Positions 1 through 5,613 of a DNA stretch of 5,613 nucleotides are shown here, one piece after another. The notes under the pieces are model-generated. The model saw nothing but the letters and a program-made list of their open reading frames with translations, made no database searches and had not been told where the DNA came from. How positions within the stretch are numbered: the stretch's first letter is position 1; every line of letters starts with the position of its first letter. The DNA comes from Methylococcales bacterium (GTDB lineage: Bacteria; Pseudomonadota; Gammaproteobacteria; Methylococcales; Methylomonadaceae): the NCBI GenBank assembly GCA_023134955.1, contig JAGLUC010000388.1, forward strand, positions 1 to 5,613. The letters run 5' to 3'. The translations under genes and the position numbers were made by a program.

Positions 1-132
1 CCGAACCCTGATTTCGATCACCCCAAAGAAGGGGGTATGGGGCTGTTTTTTATTAGAACATTGATGGATTCAGTGACGTATAAAAACCTGGGTGATAGTA
101 ATATCCTTGAAATCAGAAAATCACTGGTTTAG
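1..132 (+). CDS. RsbW-like ATP-binding protein, C-terminal end (partial, 5' end outside window)
   Basis: Frame 1 is open from the first base to a TAG at 130-132 and gives 43 residues beginning PNPDFDHPKEGGMGLFFIRT. The segment GGMGLFFIRTLMDSVTY resembles the glycine-rich ATP-lid (G2) region of the HATPase_c_2 family: the anti-sigma factors and serine kinases RsbW and SpoIIAB and their proteobacterial relatives. The closing strand-like stretch NILEIRKSL is also typical of the end of that fold. Family members bind ATP in the cytoplasm and act in partner-switching, phosphorylating or sequestering an antagonist or a sigma factor. The catalytic N box and the N-terminus lie outside the window, so kinase activity cannot be judged. 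The stop codon overlaps the ribosome-binding site of the downstream dehydrogenase gene, which points to one operon. The family call rests on one motif block and the C-terminal pattern; a fusion to a response-regulator or phosphatase domain upstream is possible. Confidence 0.78.
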   Translation, partial: PNPDFDHPKEGGMGLFFIRTLMDSVTYKNLGDSNILEIRKSLV

Positions 133-137
133 GAGGG
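131..137 (+). promoter_or_regulatory. Perfect ribosome-binding site for the dehydrogenase, overlapping the upstream stop codon
   Basis: AGGAGGG lies 7 bases before the ATG at 145 and shares its first two bases with the TAG stop of the ATPase gene. This strong site fixes the dehydrogenase start at 145. It also shows that the short N-terminus is a real translation start and not an artefact of a longer open frame. Terminating ribosomes would release directly on the site, so translational coupling is likely; that part is inference. Confidence 0.85.
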
Positions 138-144
138 TATCGCC

Positions 145-3100
145 ATGAAGGCCGTTTCAAATAATTTTTGCAACAATAACATTAGCTGGTTAAATACTTT
201 TCAGACCATGATTAGGCGTACTTTAGCCAAACAGGAAAGTTCAGCTATCTGGCAAAAATACCAGGGTGTTTTTTCGGCTGATTATCAAAGTTTAATGCCC
301 CCCCGTTATGCAGTTAGCGATATTCTTGCAATCAAAAACATGCTGAAAACAAAAAAACCACAGGTAGGTTTATTGAATCCTGGCAGGGGAAAAAATCATT
401 ATAGACTTCATTTTTACAGCTTAGAACAACGTTTCCTTGATGAATATTTCCCAGTCCTGGGGAATTTGAATTTACGTGTCATAGACCAAGTCCAATTTCC
501 TTTGACTGTAGAAGATAAACAAGTATTCATTAAAAGTTTTACTGTCACTGTGACTGAATCACAATGTGCGTCTTTTGGCGTTTTAAGATGTCGCTTGTTA
601 AATATGATACAGGCGGTATTAAGTGGAAAAGTTGAAAATGATCCGCTCAATAGCCTGCTTATATTAACAGGACTCTCGTGGCAAGAGATTGATGTACTTA
701 GAGCCTATCGAAATTACTTTTTACAATTAGCTTATAAAACGACTCAGGATAGTTTTCACCATGCATTGATTAATAATCCTGAAGTTACATTGAATTTATT
801 TGATTATTTTGAAGCACGTTTCAAACCTGATCTAAAATGGGGTGATAGCCAGGAAAGAGAGGAACAGGCATTATTTCCTTTAAGAATTAAATTATCAGAA
901 AAGATAGAAAACGTCGCGGATATTAATCATGACCGGATTTTACGCACCCTGTTCAATCTGATCGATGCCACTGTACGAAGTAATTTTTATGTCAGGCGAG
1001 ACTTAGATAACTATTTTATTGCCTTTAAAATAAATAGTTTAGGGGTGATAGATATGCCTGCACCCAGACCAAAAAATGAAATTTATGTCCATGCGGCTGA
1101 TATGGAAGGTATTCATTTGCGTGGGGGTAAAATTTCCAGGGGCGGTATACGCTGGTCAGATCGTATCGATGATTTTCGGACTGAAATTCTGGGTTTAATG
1201 CAGACTCAGATGAGTAAAAATGTACTGATTATTCCCAAAGGTGCCAAGGGTGGTTTTATCGTAAAACGGGATTGTGTTAATGCCTGTTTTAGAGAGGTGG
1301 GTAGACAAGCTTATGTTACTTTTATTCAGGGACTACTAGATTTAACCGATAATTATATTGAGGATAAGGTGGTTTTGCTCCCTGGTCTTGTGAGCTATGA
1401 TGCTCATGATCCTTATCTAGTCGTTGCTGCAGATAAAGGAACAGCACAGTTTTCAGACCTAGCTAATTCAGTTGCTGAAGAGTACAACTACTGGTTAGCA
1501 GATGCTTTTGCCAGCGGTGGTTCCAAGGGTTATAACCATAAAACACTAGGTATTACCGCCCGGGGTGCCTGGGAAAGTATAAAAAGACATTTTCGGGAGT
1601 TGGGAAAAGACATTCAGCAACAAGCATTCAGCGTTATAGGTATTGGTAGCATGGGTGGCGATGTGTTTGGTAATGCCATGTTGTTGTCACCCGTTACACA
1701 ATTATTAGCGGCTGTGAGTGGTGAGTATATTTTTATTGATCCAGCCCCGGCAGATTTACCAGCGACCTTTCTGGAGCGTAAACGTTTATTTGAATTGCCT
1801 CGTTCTAGTTGGGATGATTATAACCGTCAGCTTATTTCAGCAGGGGGTGGTGTATTTAGACGCGATGCCAAAGCAATTGCCGTTTCTCCTGAATTAAAAA
1901 AATGGTTGGGTATACGATATAAAACCATTGATGGAGAAACCTTAATCCGTTATTTACTTAAAGCACCGGTAGAGTTGTTATGGCTGGGGGGAATTGGTAC
2001 TTATGTTAAAGCCAGTGCAGAAACCCATACTGAGGCAGGTGACAGGAGTAATGATTCAGTTCGTATAGATGCCATGGAGCTTCGGGCTAGTGTGGTAGGG
2101 GAAGGGGCTAACCTTGGTTTTACTCAAAAAGCACGTATTGAATATGGCTTGGCAGGCGGTCGGATTAATACCGATGCCATTGATAATTCAGCAGGTGTTG
2201 ATATATCTGATCATGAAGTCAATTTGAAGATTTTACTAAGGCATCTGTACAAGAAAAATAAGATAACAGATTACCCTGCATTTTTTAAGAGTCTTACAGA
2301 ACAGGTTAGTCAGGCAGTACTGCAAAATAATTATAGGCAAACGCTTTGTTTATCATTGGAACAAATACGTAGCTCTACACAGTTAAAAGCTTTTTTACAG
2401 TTAGCAGATCAACTTGAAGCATCAGCTTATCTGGACAGGAAACTAGAATCCTTTGCTCAGGAGAAAGAGCTACTTTCCAGGCAACAACAAATGTTAACTC
2501 GTCCTGAGCTAGCGGTATTAATGGCGGCTAGTAAAATGCAATTGACCCAACAAATTCTGGAGCAGGCTGACTTTCTTGAACGTGATTATTTTAAACACTT
2601 TTTACTGGGCTATTTTCCTAAGCAAATAAGTGATATTTATGTTGCTGATGTTGTCACCCATCCATTGGCTAGAGAAATTAAAGCAACGTGTATCAGTAAT
2701 AAAATTATTAATCAGGCTGGGTGTCTGTTTTTACATTTGAGTTTCGAAGACAAAAATAATTTACTCGAAAACAGTATGTGTTATTTGACCTTTGACCAGG
2801 TGATAGAGGCTGATGGATTAAGACAGGCGGTTTTCGATCTGGATAATAAGGTTAATGCAGAACATCAATATGCTGTGTTACTGGGGATTGAAAAAATATT
2901 ATTTGTTTTTTGTAGATGGGCGTTGGTTAATGAAAAAAAGAAAATACCTACGGAGGAAATGTTAGCATGTTATAAAGCGTATTTGCAGGAATACCGGCTA
3001 TTTTTCCAGCAAGATTTAAAAAACACAGCAATTTATAATGAACAAATAAAACATTATAAACAAGCAGGATTCCCACAAGAATTAGCTGAAAAAATCTGTT

Positions 3101-3489
3101 TTATTGAAAGTATTGAGGATTTTCCTTATCTGGTGGCATTAACCGTTGAGACAAACCAGGCTTTCTCGTCTATTTTGAAAATGCTGACAGAATCCAATGT
3201 TTTTTTAGGTCTGGACGAGGTATATAGTTATTTAAAAAACAGTCAATTAGATGATTATTGGGAAGAAAAAGTTGCGGTAGAGTTGCAAAATGACCTAAGG
3301 CATATTACAGGAAGTATCATTAAAGAAATAATGAAAACCAAAGTAACAGTGGCTGATTTTTTTTCTGACAATGTAACAAAACAGGCATTACAAAAATATC
3401 AAAATATATACCAACAAATCAAGACACTTTCAGCCCCAAATTTAATGCCTTATATTGCTTTGAAAGAGGCATTGGCAAAGTTCATTTGA
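145..3489 (+). CDS. NAD-dependent glutamate dehydrogenase, large bacterial type, short form lacking the N-terminal regulatory part
   Basis: Catalyses reversible oxidative deamination of glutamate to 2-oxoglutarate and ammonium with NAD, in the cytoplasm. Visible blocks are: an ACT-like segment about residues 84-135 (VLGNLNLRVIDQ); a helical region about 165-230 (GLSWQEIDVLRAY); the substrate-binding core with RGGIRWSDR (332-340), K358 in QMSKN and K368 in GAKGG; the likely catalytic D430 in AADKGTAQFSD; the dinucleotide-binding GIGSMGGDVFGN (499-510); GGIGTY (615-620); VVGEGANLGFTQ (650-661); and GGRINTDAIDNSAG (671-684). All core residues I expect are present and no frameshift is seen. Bacterial relatives of the 180 kDa class are about 1600 residues. 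Here roughly 500 N-terminal residues, which carry further ACT/PAS-like sensory domains in that class, are absent. The start is fixed by a perfect ribosome-binding site coupled to the RsbW-like gene. Where relatives usually have GIGDMSGDVFGN, this protein has S502 and G504. An active but differently regulated enzyme is inferred. Confidence 0.95.
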   Translation: MKAVSNNFCNNNISWLNTFQTMIRRTLAKQESSAIWQKYQGVFSADYQSLMPPRYAVSDILAIKNMLKTKKPQVGLLNPGRGKNHYRLHFYSLEQRFLDEYFPVLGNLNLRVIDQVQFPLTVEDKQVFIKSFTVTVTESQCASFGVLRCRLLNMIQAVLSGKVENDPLNSLLILTGLSWQEIDVLRAYRNYFLQLAYKTTQDSFHHALINNPEVTLNLFDYFEARFKPDLKWGDSQEREEQALFPLRIKLSEKIENVADINHDRILRTLFNLIDATVRSNFYVRRDLDNYFIAFKINSLGVIDMPAPRPKNEIYVHAADMEGIHLRGGKISRGGIRWSDRIDDFRTEILGLMQTQMSKNVLIIPKGAKGGFIVKRDCVNACFREVGRQAYVTFIQGLLDLTDNYIEDKVVLLPGLVSYDAHDPYLVVAADKGTAQFSDLANSVAEEYNYWLADAFASGGSKGYNHKTLGITARGAWESIKRHFRELGKDIQQQAFSVIGIGSMGGDVFGNAMLLSPVTQLLAAVSGEYIFIDPAPADLPATFLERKRLFELPRSSWDDYNRQLISAGGGVFRRDAKAIAVSPELKKWLGIRYKTIDGETLIRYLLKAPVELLWLGGIGTYVKASAETHTEAGDRSNDSVRIDAMELRASVVGEGANLGFTQKARIEYGLAGGRINTDAIDNSAGVDISDHEVNLKILLRHLYKKNKITDYPAFFKSLTEQVSQAVLQNNYRQTLCLSLEQIRSSTQLKAFLQLADQLEASAYLDRKLESFAQEKELLSRQQQMLTRPELAVLMAASKMQLTQQILEQADFLERDYFKHFLLGYFPKQISDIYVADVVTHPLAREIKATCISNKIINQAGCLFLHLSFEDKNNLLENSMCYLTFDQVIEADGLRQAVFDLDNKVNAEHQYAVLLGIEKILFVFCRWALVNEKKKIPTEEMLACYKAYLQEYRLFFQQDLKNTAIYNEQIKHYKQAGFPQELAEKICFIESIEDFPYLVALTVETNQAFSSILKMLTESNVFLGLDEVYSYLKNSQLDDYWEEKVAVELQNDLRHITGSIIKEIMKTKVTVADFFSDNVTKQALQKYQNIYQQIKTLSAPNLMPYIALKEALAKFI

Positions 3490-3548
3490 ACAATAAAATT
3501 CATTAACAACGGTGTAATTTGATATCTGAATATTAGACAATTCAAATG

Positions 3549-3584
3549 AAGCCTGAATTCAAGCTATCCTTGCATAACAGGCTT
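3549..3584. terminator. Weak hairpin between convergent genes, possible terminator
   Basis: AAGCCTG (3549-3555) and CAGGCTT (3578-3584) are a perfect 7-bp inverted repeat with a 22-base loop. It lies 59 bases past the dehydrogenase stop and 11 bases past the stop of the convergent gene. No T-run follows on either strand, so an intrinsic terminator is only a weak call; its position between convergent genes is the main support. Confidence 0.25.
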
Positions 3585-3595
3585 ATATAGACTCA

Positions 3596-4069
3596 CTAAG
3601 CAAACTGCTCAGGGTTCCATTCATCCATCAACTTCTGACGCGATACATCAAGCCGCTCCGCCATCAATACCGCAAATTTCTTTAACAGCTGGTAGCCTAG
3701 TTTCGGATCTTGTTCACATTGCGACAGTATAGCGACCCCGTTAAACTCAAGTAATTTTGAGTCCTCTTCGGCCTTGGCCTGAAAATGCCATTGATAAGGT
3801 GGAATTAACCAAGACCAGCCCAAAATCTGGTCAGTGCTGAGAGTCTGAACCTCCAGGGTTGGCCCCGTTATCGCAGGGATTTGTACCGAAATACGTCCAT
3901 TGCGGACAATATAGAACTTGTCAGCACGTTCTCCCTGTCGAAACAGAACCTGCCGCTTTTTGACTTCTAACATGCTCGCGGACTCGCACAGGAGTTTTAA
4001 GATGTCTTCGCTTAGCTCAGAAAAAAACTCATGGTTCGATAAATACTCGGCAATTGATTGACTGTTCAT
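3596..4069 (-). CDS. Stand-alone cyclic-nucleotide-binding-fold (Crp-like) protein without DNA-binding domain
   Basis: 157 residues. VLFRQGERADKFYIVRNGRI (41-60) is the characteristic beta-roll block of the cNMP-binding domain, and about residues 121-147 (DPKLGYQLLKKFAVLMAERL) look like the Crp C-helix used for dimerisation. The chain ends there, so the helix-turn-helix of a true Crp/Fnr regulator is missing. The phosphate-binding cassette is unusual: where cAMP binders have a GE...R(S/T)A pattern, this protein has LGWSWLIPPYQWHFQA (83-98), with no acidic residue after the glycine and no cassette arginine. Ordinary cAMP binding is therefore doubtful; it may bind another ligand or act as a protein-interaction module. 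The ATG at 4069 is supported by GGAGAG at 4077-4082, seven bases upstream. Two rows of foldback-element sequence begin 42 bases upstream. Sampled GC is about 46%, higher than in the dehydrogenase. Cellular role unknown. Confidence 0.88.
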   Translation of the reverse strand: MNSQSIAEYLSNHEFFSELSEDILKLLCESASMLEVKKRQVLFRQGERADKFYIVRNGRISVQIPAITGPTLEVQTLSTDQILGWSWLIPPYQWHFQAKAEEDSKLLEFNGVAILSQCEQDPKLGYQLLKKFAVLMAERLDVSRQKLMDEWNPEQFA

Positions 4070-4111
4070 TGTTCATCTCTCCAAATTTAATTGTTACGAT
4101 GGTGATGCTTA

Positions 4112-4267
4112 GGAACGTGCACAAAATAACTTCGACAACTTGCTTGTTTTTTTGTCTGTCTTCTGCGATGTAGTAACAGTTGCGTAGCTTGCTATGCGCC
4201 TGTTACCACGCCTTGAATACAAACAAAAAACCTGCGCCAGTTGTCAAACTTATTCCGTGCGCGTTCC
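4112..4267. repeat. 156-bp full-length imperfect palindrome (foldback, MITE-like element)
   Basis: Bases 4112-4187 and the reverse complement of 4192-4267 are two 76-base arms around a 4-base centre, CTTG. Ungapped they agree at 48 of 76 positions by hand count, with the best matches at the outer end (GGAACG, then TGACAACT against CGACAACT) and at the tip (GTAACAG 4173-4179 with CTGTTAC 4200-4206, then GCGTAG with CTATGC). A one-base gap aligns the T-runs in the middle (T-run 4147-4153 against A-run 4225-4230) and raises the agreement. The symmetry of length and the decay of similarity suggest an old non-autonomous foldback transposon. TA dinucleotides lie next to both ends but one base out of register, so no target duplication can be asserted. 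As RNA it would form a long hairpin between the two minus-strand genes. Confidence 0.82.
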
Positions 4268-4317
4268 ATAGGAATTTAACCCATCTTTGTCATTCAGTGT
4301 TGAAAACTTTTCTGCTT

Positions 4318-4336
4318 ACAACATTTAGGATGTTGT
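4318..4336 (-). terminator. Short hairpin after the membrane-protein gene, possible terminator
   Basis: ACAACAT (4318-4324) and ATGTTGT (4330-4336) form a perfect 7-bp stem with the 5-base loop TTAGG. It lies 11 bases beyond the stop codon of the minus-strand TVP38-like gene. The stem is AT-rich, and reading on the minus strand it is followed by AAGCAGAAAAGTTTT rather than a clean T-run, so it may only protect the 3' end of the transcript. Confidence 0.35.
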
Positions 4337-4347
4337 GGATCGCCTTT

Positions 4348-5055
4348 TCATTTATTACTTTGAGTGGCTTTATATTGTTTAACCAATACTGGAGCTAAAG
4401 ACAGTATGCCTAATAAGGTGAATGCCATTAACACTGGCATTGATAATAGTTGCTCGCTATTTTCTATTTGCCCCAGAGATTGCCCCAGATTAGCAAAAAC
4501 AAAGCTTCCTGGAATGATGCCGATCAAGGTGGTAATAGTATAGATGCGGGAGGATATAGGCGTAAAAGCAGATACCAGATTAACCAGCCAGAAGGGGAAG
4601 AGAGGTACCAGCCTTAAAAATAGCAAATAATTAAATGCATCTGTCTGGAAAGCATCCATTATCTTGACTGCTTGTTTATTTCCCAGCAACCTTTCTCTTG
4701 CCCAGTCAGCTATCAAATAGCGGGCTAGTAAGAAAACCAGCGTTGCGCCAATTGTAGCTGAAATAATAATAAGCAGAGTTCCCATCCAACGACCGAATAA
4801 AAAGCCAAATGCCAAAGAAAATATGCTTCCACCAGGCAAACTCAACGCCGTCATGACTATGTATAACAAACCACAAACGAGATAAAGAAACAAGTAATGC
4901 TGCTCGGCATAATTAAGCAAAGTATTACGATTTTGTTTAAGTGTCTCCAGGTTTAACCATTGTTGACCATCCACAAGATAAAAAACAGTAATGATGAGAC
5001 AGAATAATAGAAAGACCAGAAATTTGGTTTGATATAGAGTCAATTTATGTTTCAT
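4348..5055 (-). CDS. TVP38/TMEM64 family (VTT / DedA-like) inner-membrane protein
   Basis: 235 residues from the ATG at 5055, a usual length for the family. Hydrophobic segments lie at about 11-28, 53-72, 91-113, 143-165, 172-192 and 204-224. The VTT-domain signatures are clear: LSLPGGSIFSLAFGFLFG (71-88), read as the re-entrant loop region, and FLRLVPLFPFWLVNLVSAF (146-164), with the conserved arginine and prolines of the second half. GIIPGSFVFANLGQSLG (179-195) also fits. Family members are multi-pass membrane proteins linked to lipid scrambling or membrane homeostasis; the precise substrate here is unknown. An in-frame GTG at 5064 would add three residues, but it lies inside the ribosome-binding site AGGTGG (5061-5066), so ATG 5055 is preferred. 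The gene is bracketed by two foldback elements: one ends 31 bases upstream of its start, the other begins 80 bases past its stop. I found no convincing promoter in the short gap upstream. Confidence 0.92.
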   Translation of the reverse strand: MKHKLTLYQTKFLVFLLFCLIITVFYLVDGQQWLNLETLKQNRNTLLNYAEQHYLFLYLVCGLLYIVMTALSLPGGSIFSLAFGFLFGRWMGTLLIIISATIGATLVFLLARYLIADWARERLLGNKQAVKIMDAFQTDAFNYLLFLRLVPLFPFWLVNLVSAFTPISSRIYTITTLIGIIPGSFVFANLGQSLGQIENSEQLLSMPVLMAFTLLGILSLAPVLVKQYKATQSNK

Positions 5056-5060
5056 TTTAT

Positions 5061-5066
5061 CCACCT
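5061..5066 (-). promoter_or_regulatory. Ribosome-binding site that decides the start of the TVP38-like gene
   Basis: Reading the minus strand, AGGTGG is followed by ATAAA and then ATG at 5055. The alternative GTG start at 5064-5062 is part of this site and has no separate ribosome-binding sequence, so the ATG is the better start. Confidence 0.65.
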
Positions 5067-5086
5067 GTTTTGAAAGACTAAAGTGT

Positions 5087-5331
5087 CTAGTAGTCCGACA
5101 ACTTTGGTTTGATGGATGTCAGATCTAAGAGAATAAGGAAAAAAGCGTTCATTTTAATACCTCCTCACCCAACCTGCGGGGAGAGCTTAAGAACTCTGAA
5201 AGAGCTTTGTTTTAAAGCCCTCCCTTGATGGGGAGGGTTGGGTGAGGAGAAACCAAACAATTCTCTTCTTCAAAATTCTTTTAAATTTGACATTCTTTCT
5301 ATCCATCAAACCAAAGTTATCAGAGCACTAG
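5087..5331. mobile_element. 245-bp foldback (MITE-like) element with 31-base inverted ends and CTAG at both termini
   Basis: Bases 5087-5117 and the reverse complement of 5301-5331 match at 27 of 31 positions, including a perfect 18-bp block AACTTTGGTTTGATGGAT (5100-5117 with 5301-5318). The similarity continues inward: GTCAGATCTAAGAGAAT on the left corresponds to GTCAAATTTAAAAGAAT read inward from the right, displaced by an extra 8-9 bases in the right arm. It resumes in the 14-bp block CTCCTCACCCAACC (5161-5174 with 5236-5249). The whole element is therefore one long imperfect palindrome. CTAG stands at both ends (5087-5090, 5328-5331) and could be a 4-bp target duplication of the type seen with IS5-family transposases; because CTAG is itself palindromic, it could equally be part of the repeat. 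There is no transposase gene. It sits directly upstream of the TVP38-like gene. Confidence 0.85.
5161..5249. repeat. GC-rich inner core of the foldback element, with a strong hairpin
   Basis: A perfect 14-bp inverted repeat (CTCCTCACCCAACC, 5161-5174; GGTTGGGTGAGGAG, 5236-5249) encloses a second hairpin, CCCTCCC (5218-5224) with GGGAGGG (5231-5237), loop TTGATG. The two arms remain related past the 14-bp block (GGGGAGAGCTT on the left, GGGAGGGCTTT read inward from the right). This core is much richer in G and C than the rest of the element, and its sequence style resembles dispersed intergenic palindromes of many bacteria. In RNA it could stop or stabilise a transcript on either strand. It may be an older repeat carried inside, or inserted into, the outer element. 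Confidence 0.7.
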
Positions 5332-5613
5332 GAAGGAAACTGCATTCCAAGAAAATCAGCAAGTTATTATGATAGGCAATCCCTGTCTCTCCTCAGTAAA
5401 ATGGCGGTTACTGGCTATTGCAACCGATACCATATTATTTATGTAATAATTGTGGTTATAATTTTTATTTGAATAAGACCCAGTTTTTTAAATAATGTTT
5501 CAAATGTTTAGCAACTTTTATTTGATAATGGAATCGGCGCAAGTATTAATCGTCCCAAAAGTTCTGACAGGGTATTTTGACACTGTTTTATTAATACATA
5601 TTGTAGCCGGTAT
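5332..5613. other. AT-rich non-coding stretch to the right edge
   Basis: No supportable gene on either strand. The longest tidy frame noticed starts at ATG 5401 and gives only 23 residues without a ribosome-binding site. A TATAAT box occurs at 5457-5462, but no matching -35 element stands at the right distance. The last 80 bases carry a better promoter candidate and an inverted repeat, described separately. The stretch is probably the upstream region of a gene that begins beyond the window. Confidence 0.6.
5577..5604 (+). promoter_or_regulatory. Sigma70-like promoter candidate pointing out of the window
   Basis: A perfect -35 hexamer TTGACA (5577-5582) is followed after 16 bases by TATTGT (5599-5604), which matches the -10 consensus at four of six positions. 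The spacer contains ATTAATAC (5590-5597), one half of an 8-bp inverted repeat with GTATTAAT (5543-5550), so an operator is conceivable. The transcript would start near or past the right edge. The region is AT-rich, so a chance match is possible. Confidence 0.42.

Noticed and set aside
414..650. 78-residue open frame on the minus strand
   Set aside because: Lies wholly inside the well-supported dehydrogenase gene on the opposite strand and resembles no family.
4170..4206. Stand-alone REP palindrome with GTAG foot
   Set aside because: The pairing continues far beyond it to 4112 and 4267, so it is the tip of a larger element.
4112..4267. Integron attC site
   Set aside because: Long imperfect palindrome of about the right size, but I could not find the expected paired R core sites (GTTRRRY and its complement) at the ends, and no integrase or cassette genes are present.
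4180..4398. 72-residue open frame on the plus strand with a hydrophobic end
   Set aside because: Starts at TTG inside the tip of the 156-bp palindrome, has no ribosome-binding site, and runs into the 3' end of the opposite-strand membrane-protein gene.
4112..5331. Composite transposon carrying the TVP38-like gene
   Set aside because: The two palindromes have different ends and cores, and there is no transposase; only a nine-base match is shared.
5457..5462. TATAAT box as a promoter
   Set aside because: No acceptable -35 hexamer at 16-18 bases, and TATAAT is expected by chance in AT-rich sequence.
5401..5472. 23-codon open frame starting ATGGCGGTTACT
   Set aside because: Very short, no ribosome-binding site, ends in AT-rich non-coding sequence.
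1..5613. CRISPR array, tRNA or rRNA gene
   Set aside because: No regularly spaced direct repeats and no recognisable tRNA or rRNA sequence seen on either strand by eye.

Overview
The window looks like a chromosomal segment of a gammaproteobacterium with moderately low GC. This rests mainly on the proteobacterial style of the large NAD-dependent glutamate dehydrogenase and on clear Shine-Dalgarno sites. A methanotroph-like or related aquatic lineage is possible, but the sequence alone does not settle it.

Layout. Bases 1-132 (+) are the last 43 codons of an RsbW-like histidine-kinase-type ATPase (anti-sigma factor / serine kinase family). Its stop codon lies inside a perfect AGGAGG ribosome-binding site for the next gene. 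Bases 145-3489 (+) encode an 1114-residue NAD-glutamate dehydrogenase. It has the complete catalytic core and C-terminal part of the large bacterial family but lacks roughly the first 500 residues. Two genes follow on the minus strand, converging on it: a short stand-alone cyclic-nucleotide-binding-fold protein without a DNA-binding domain (3596-4069) and a TVP38/TMEM64 (VTT, DedA-like) membrane protein (4348-5055). From 5056 to the right edge I see no gene. That stretch holds a foldback element and, at the extreme edge, a sigma70-like promoter firing out of the window.

The most distinctive structures are two unrelated-looking, full-length imperfect palindromes. One of 156 bp (4112-4267) lies between the two minus-strand genes. 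One of about 245 bp (5087-5331) has CTAG at both ends and lies directly upstream of the membrane-protein gene. Both look like non-autonomous foldback (MITE-like) elements. They bracket the membrane-protein gene, and each occupies the 5' leader region of the minus-strand gene next to it, so either could affect that gene's expression.

Functional links. The ATPase and dehydrogenase are very probably co-transcribed and may be translationally coupled. The two minus-strand genes share a direction but are 278 bases apart with a large hairpin between them, so they are at most loosely linked. I do not see a clearly new multi-gene system. The best leads are the short glutamate dehydrogenase coupled to an RsbW-like gene, and the two foldback elements.
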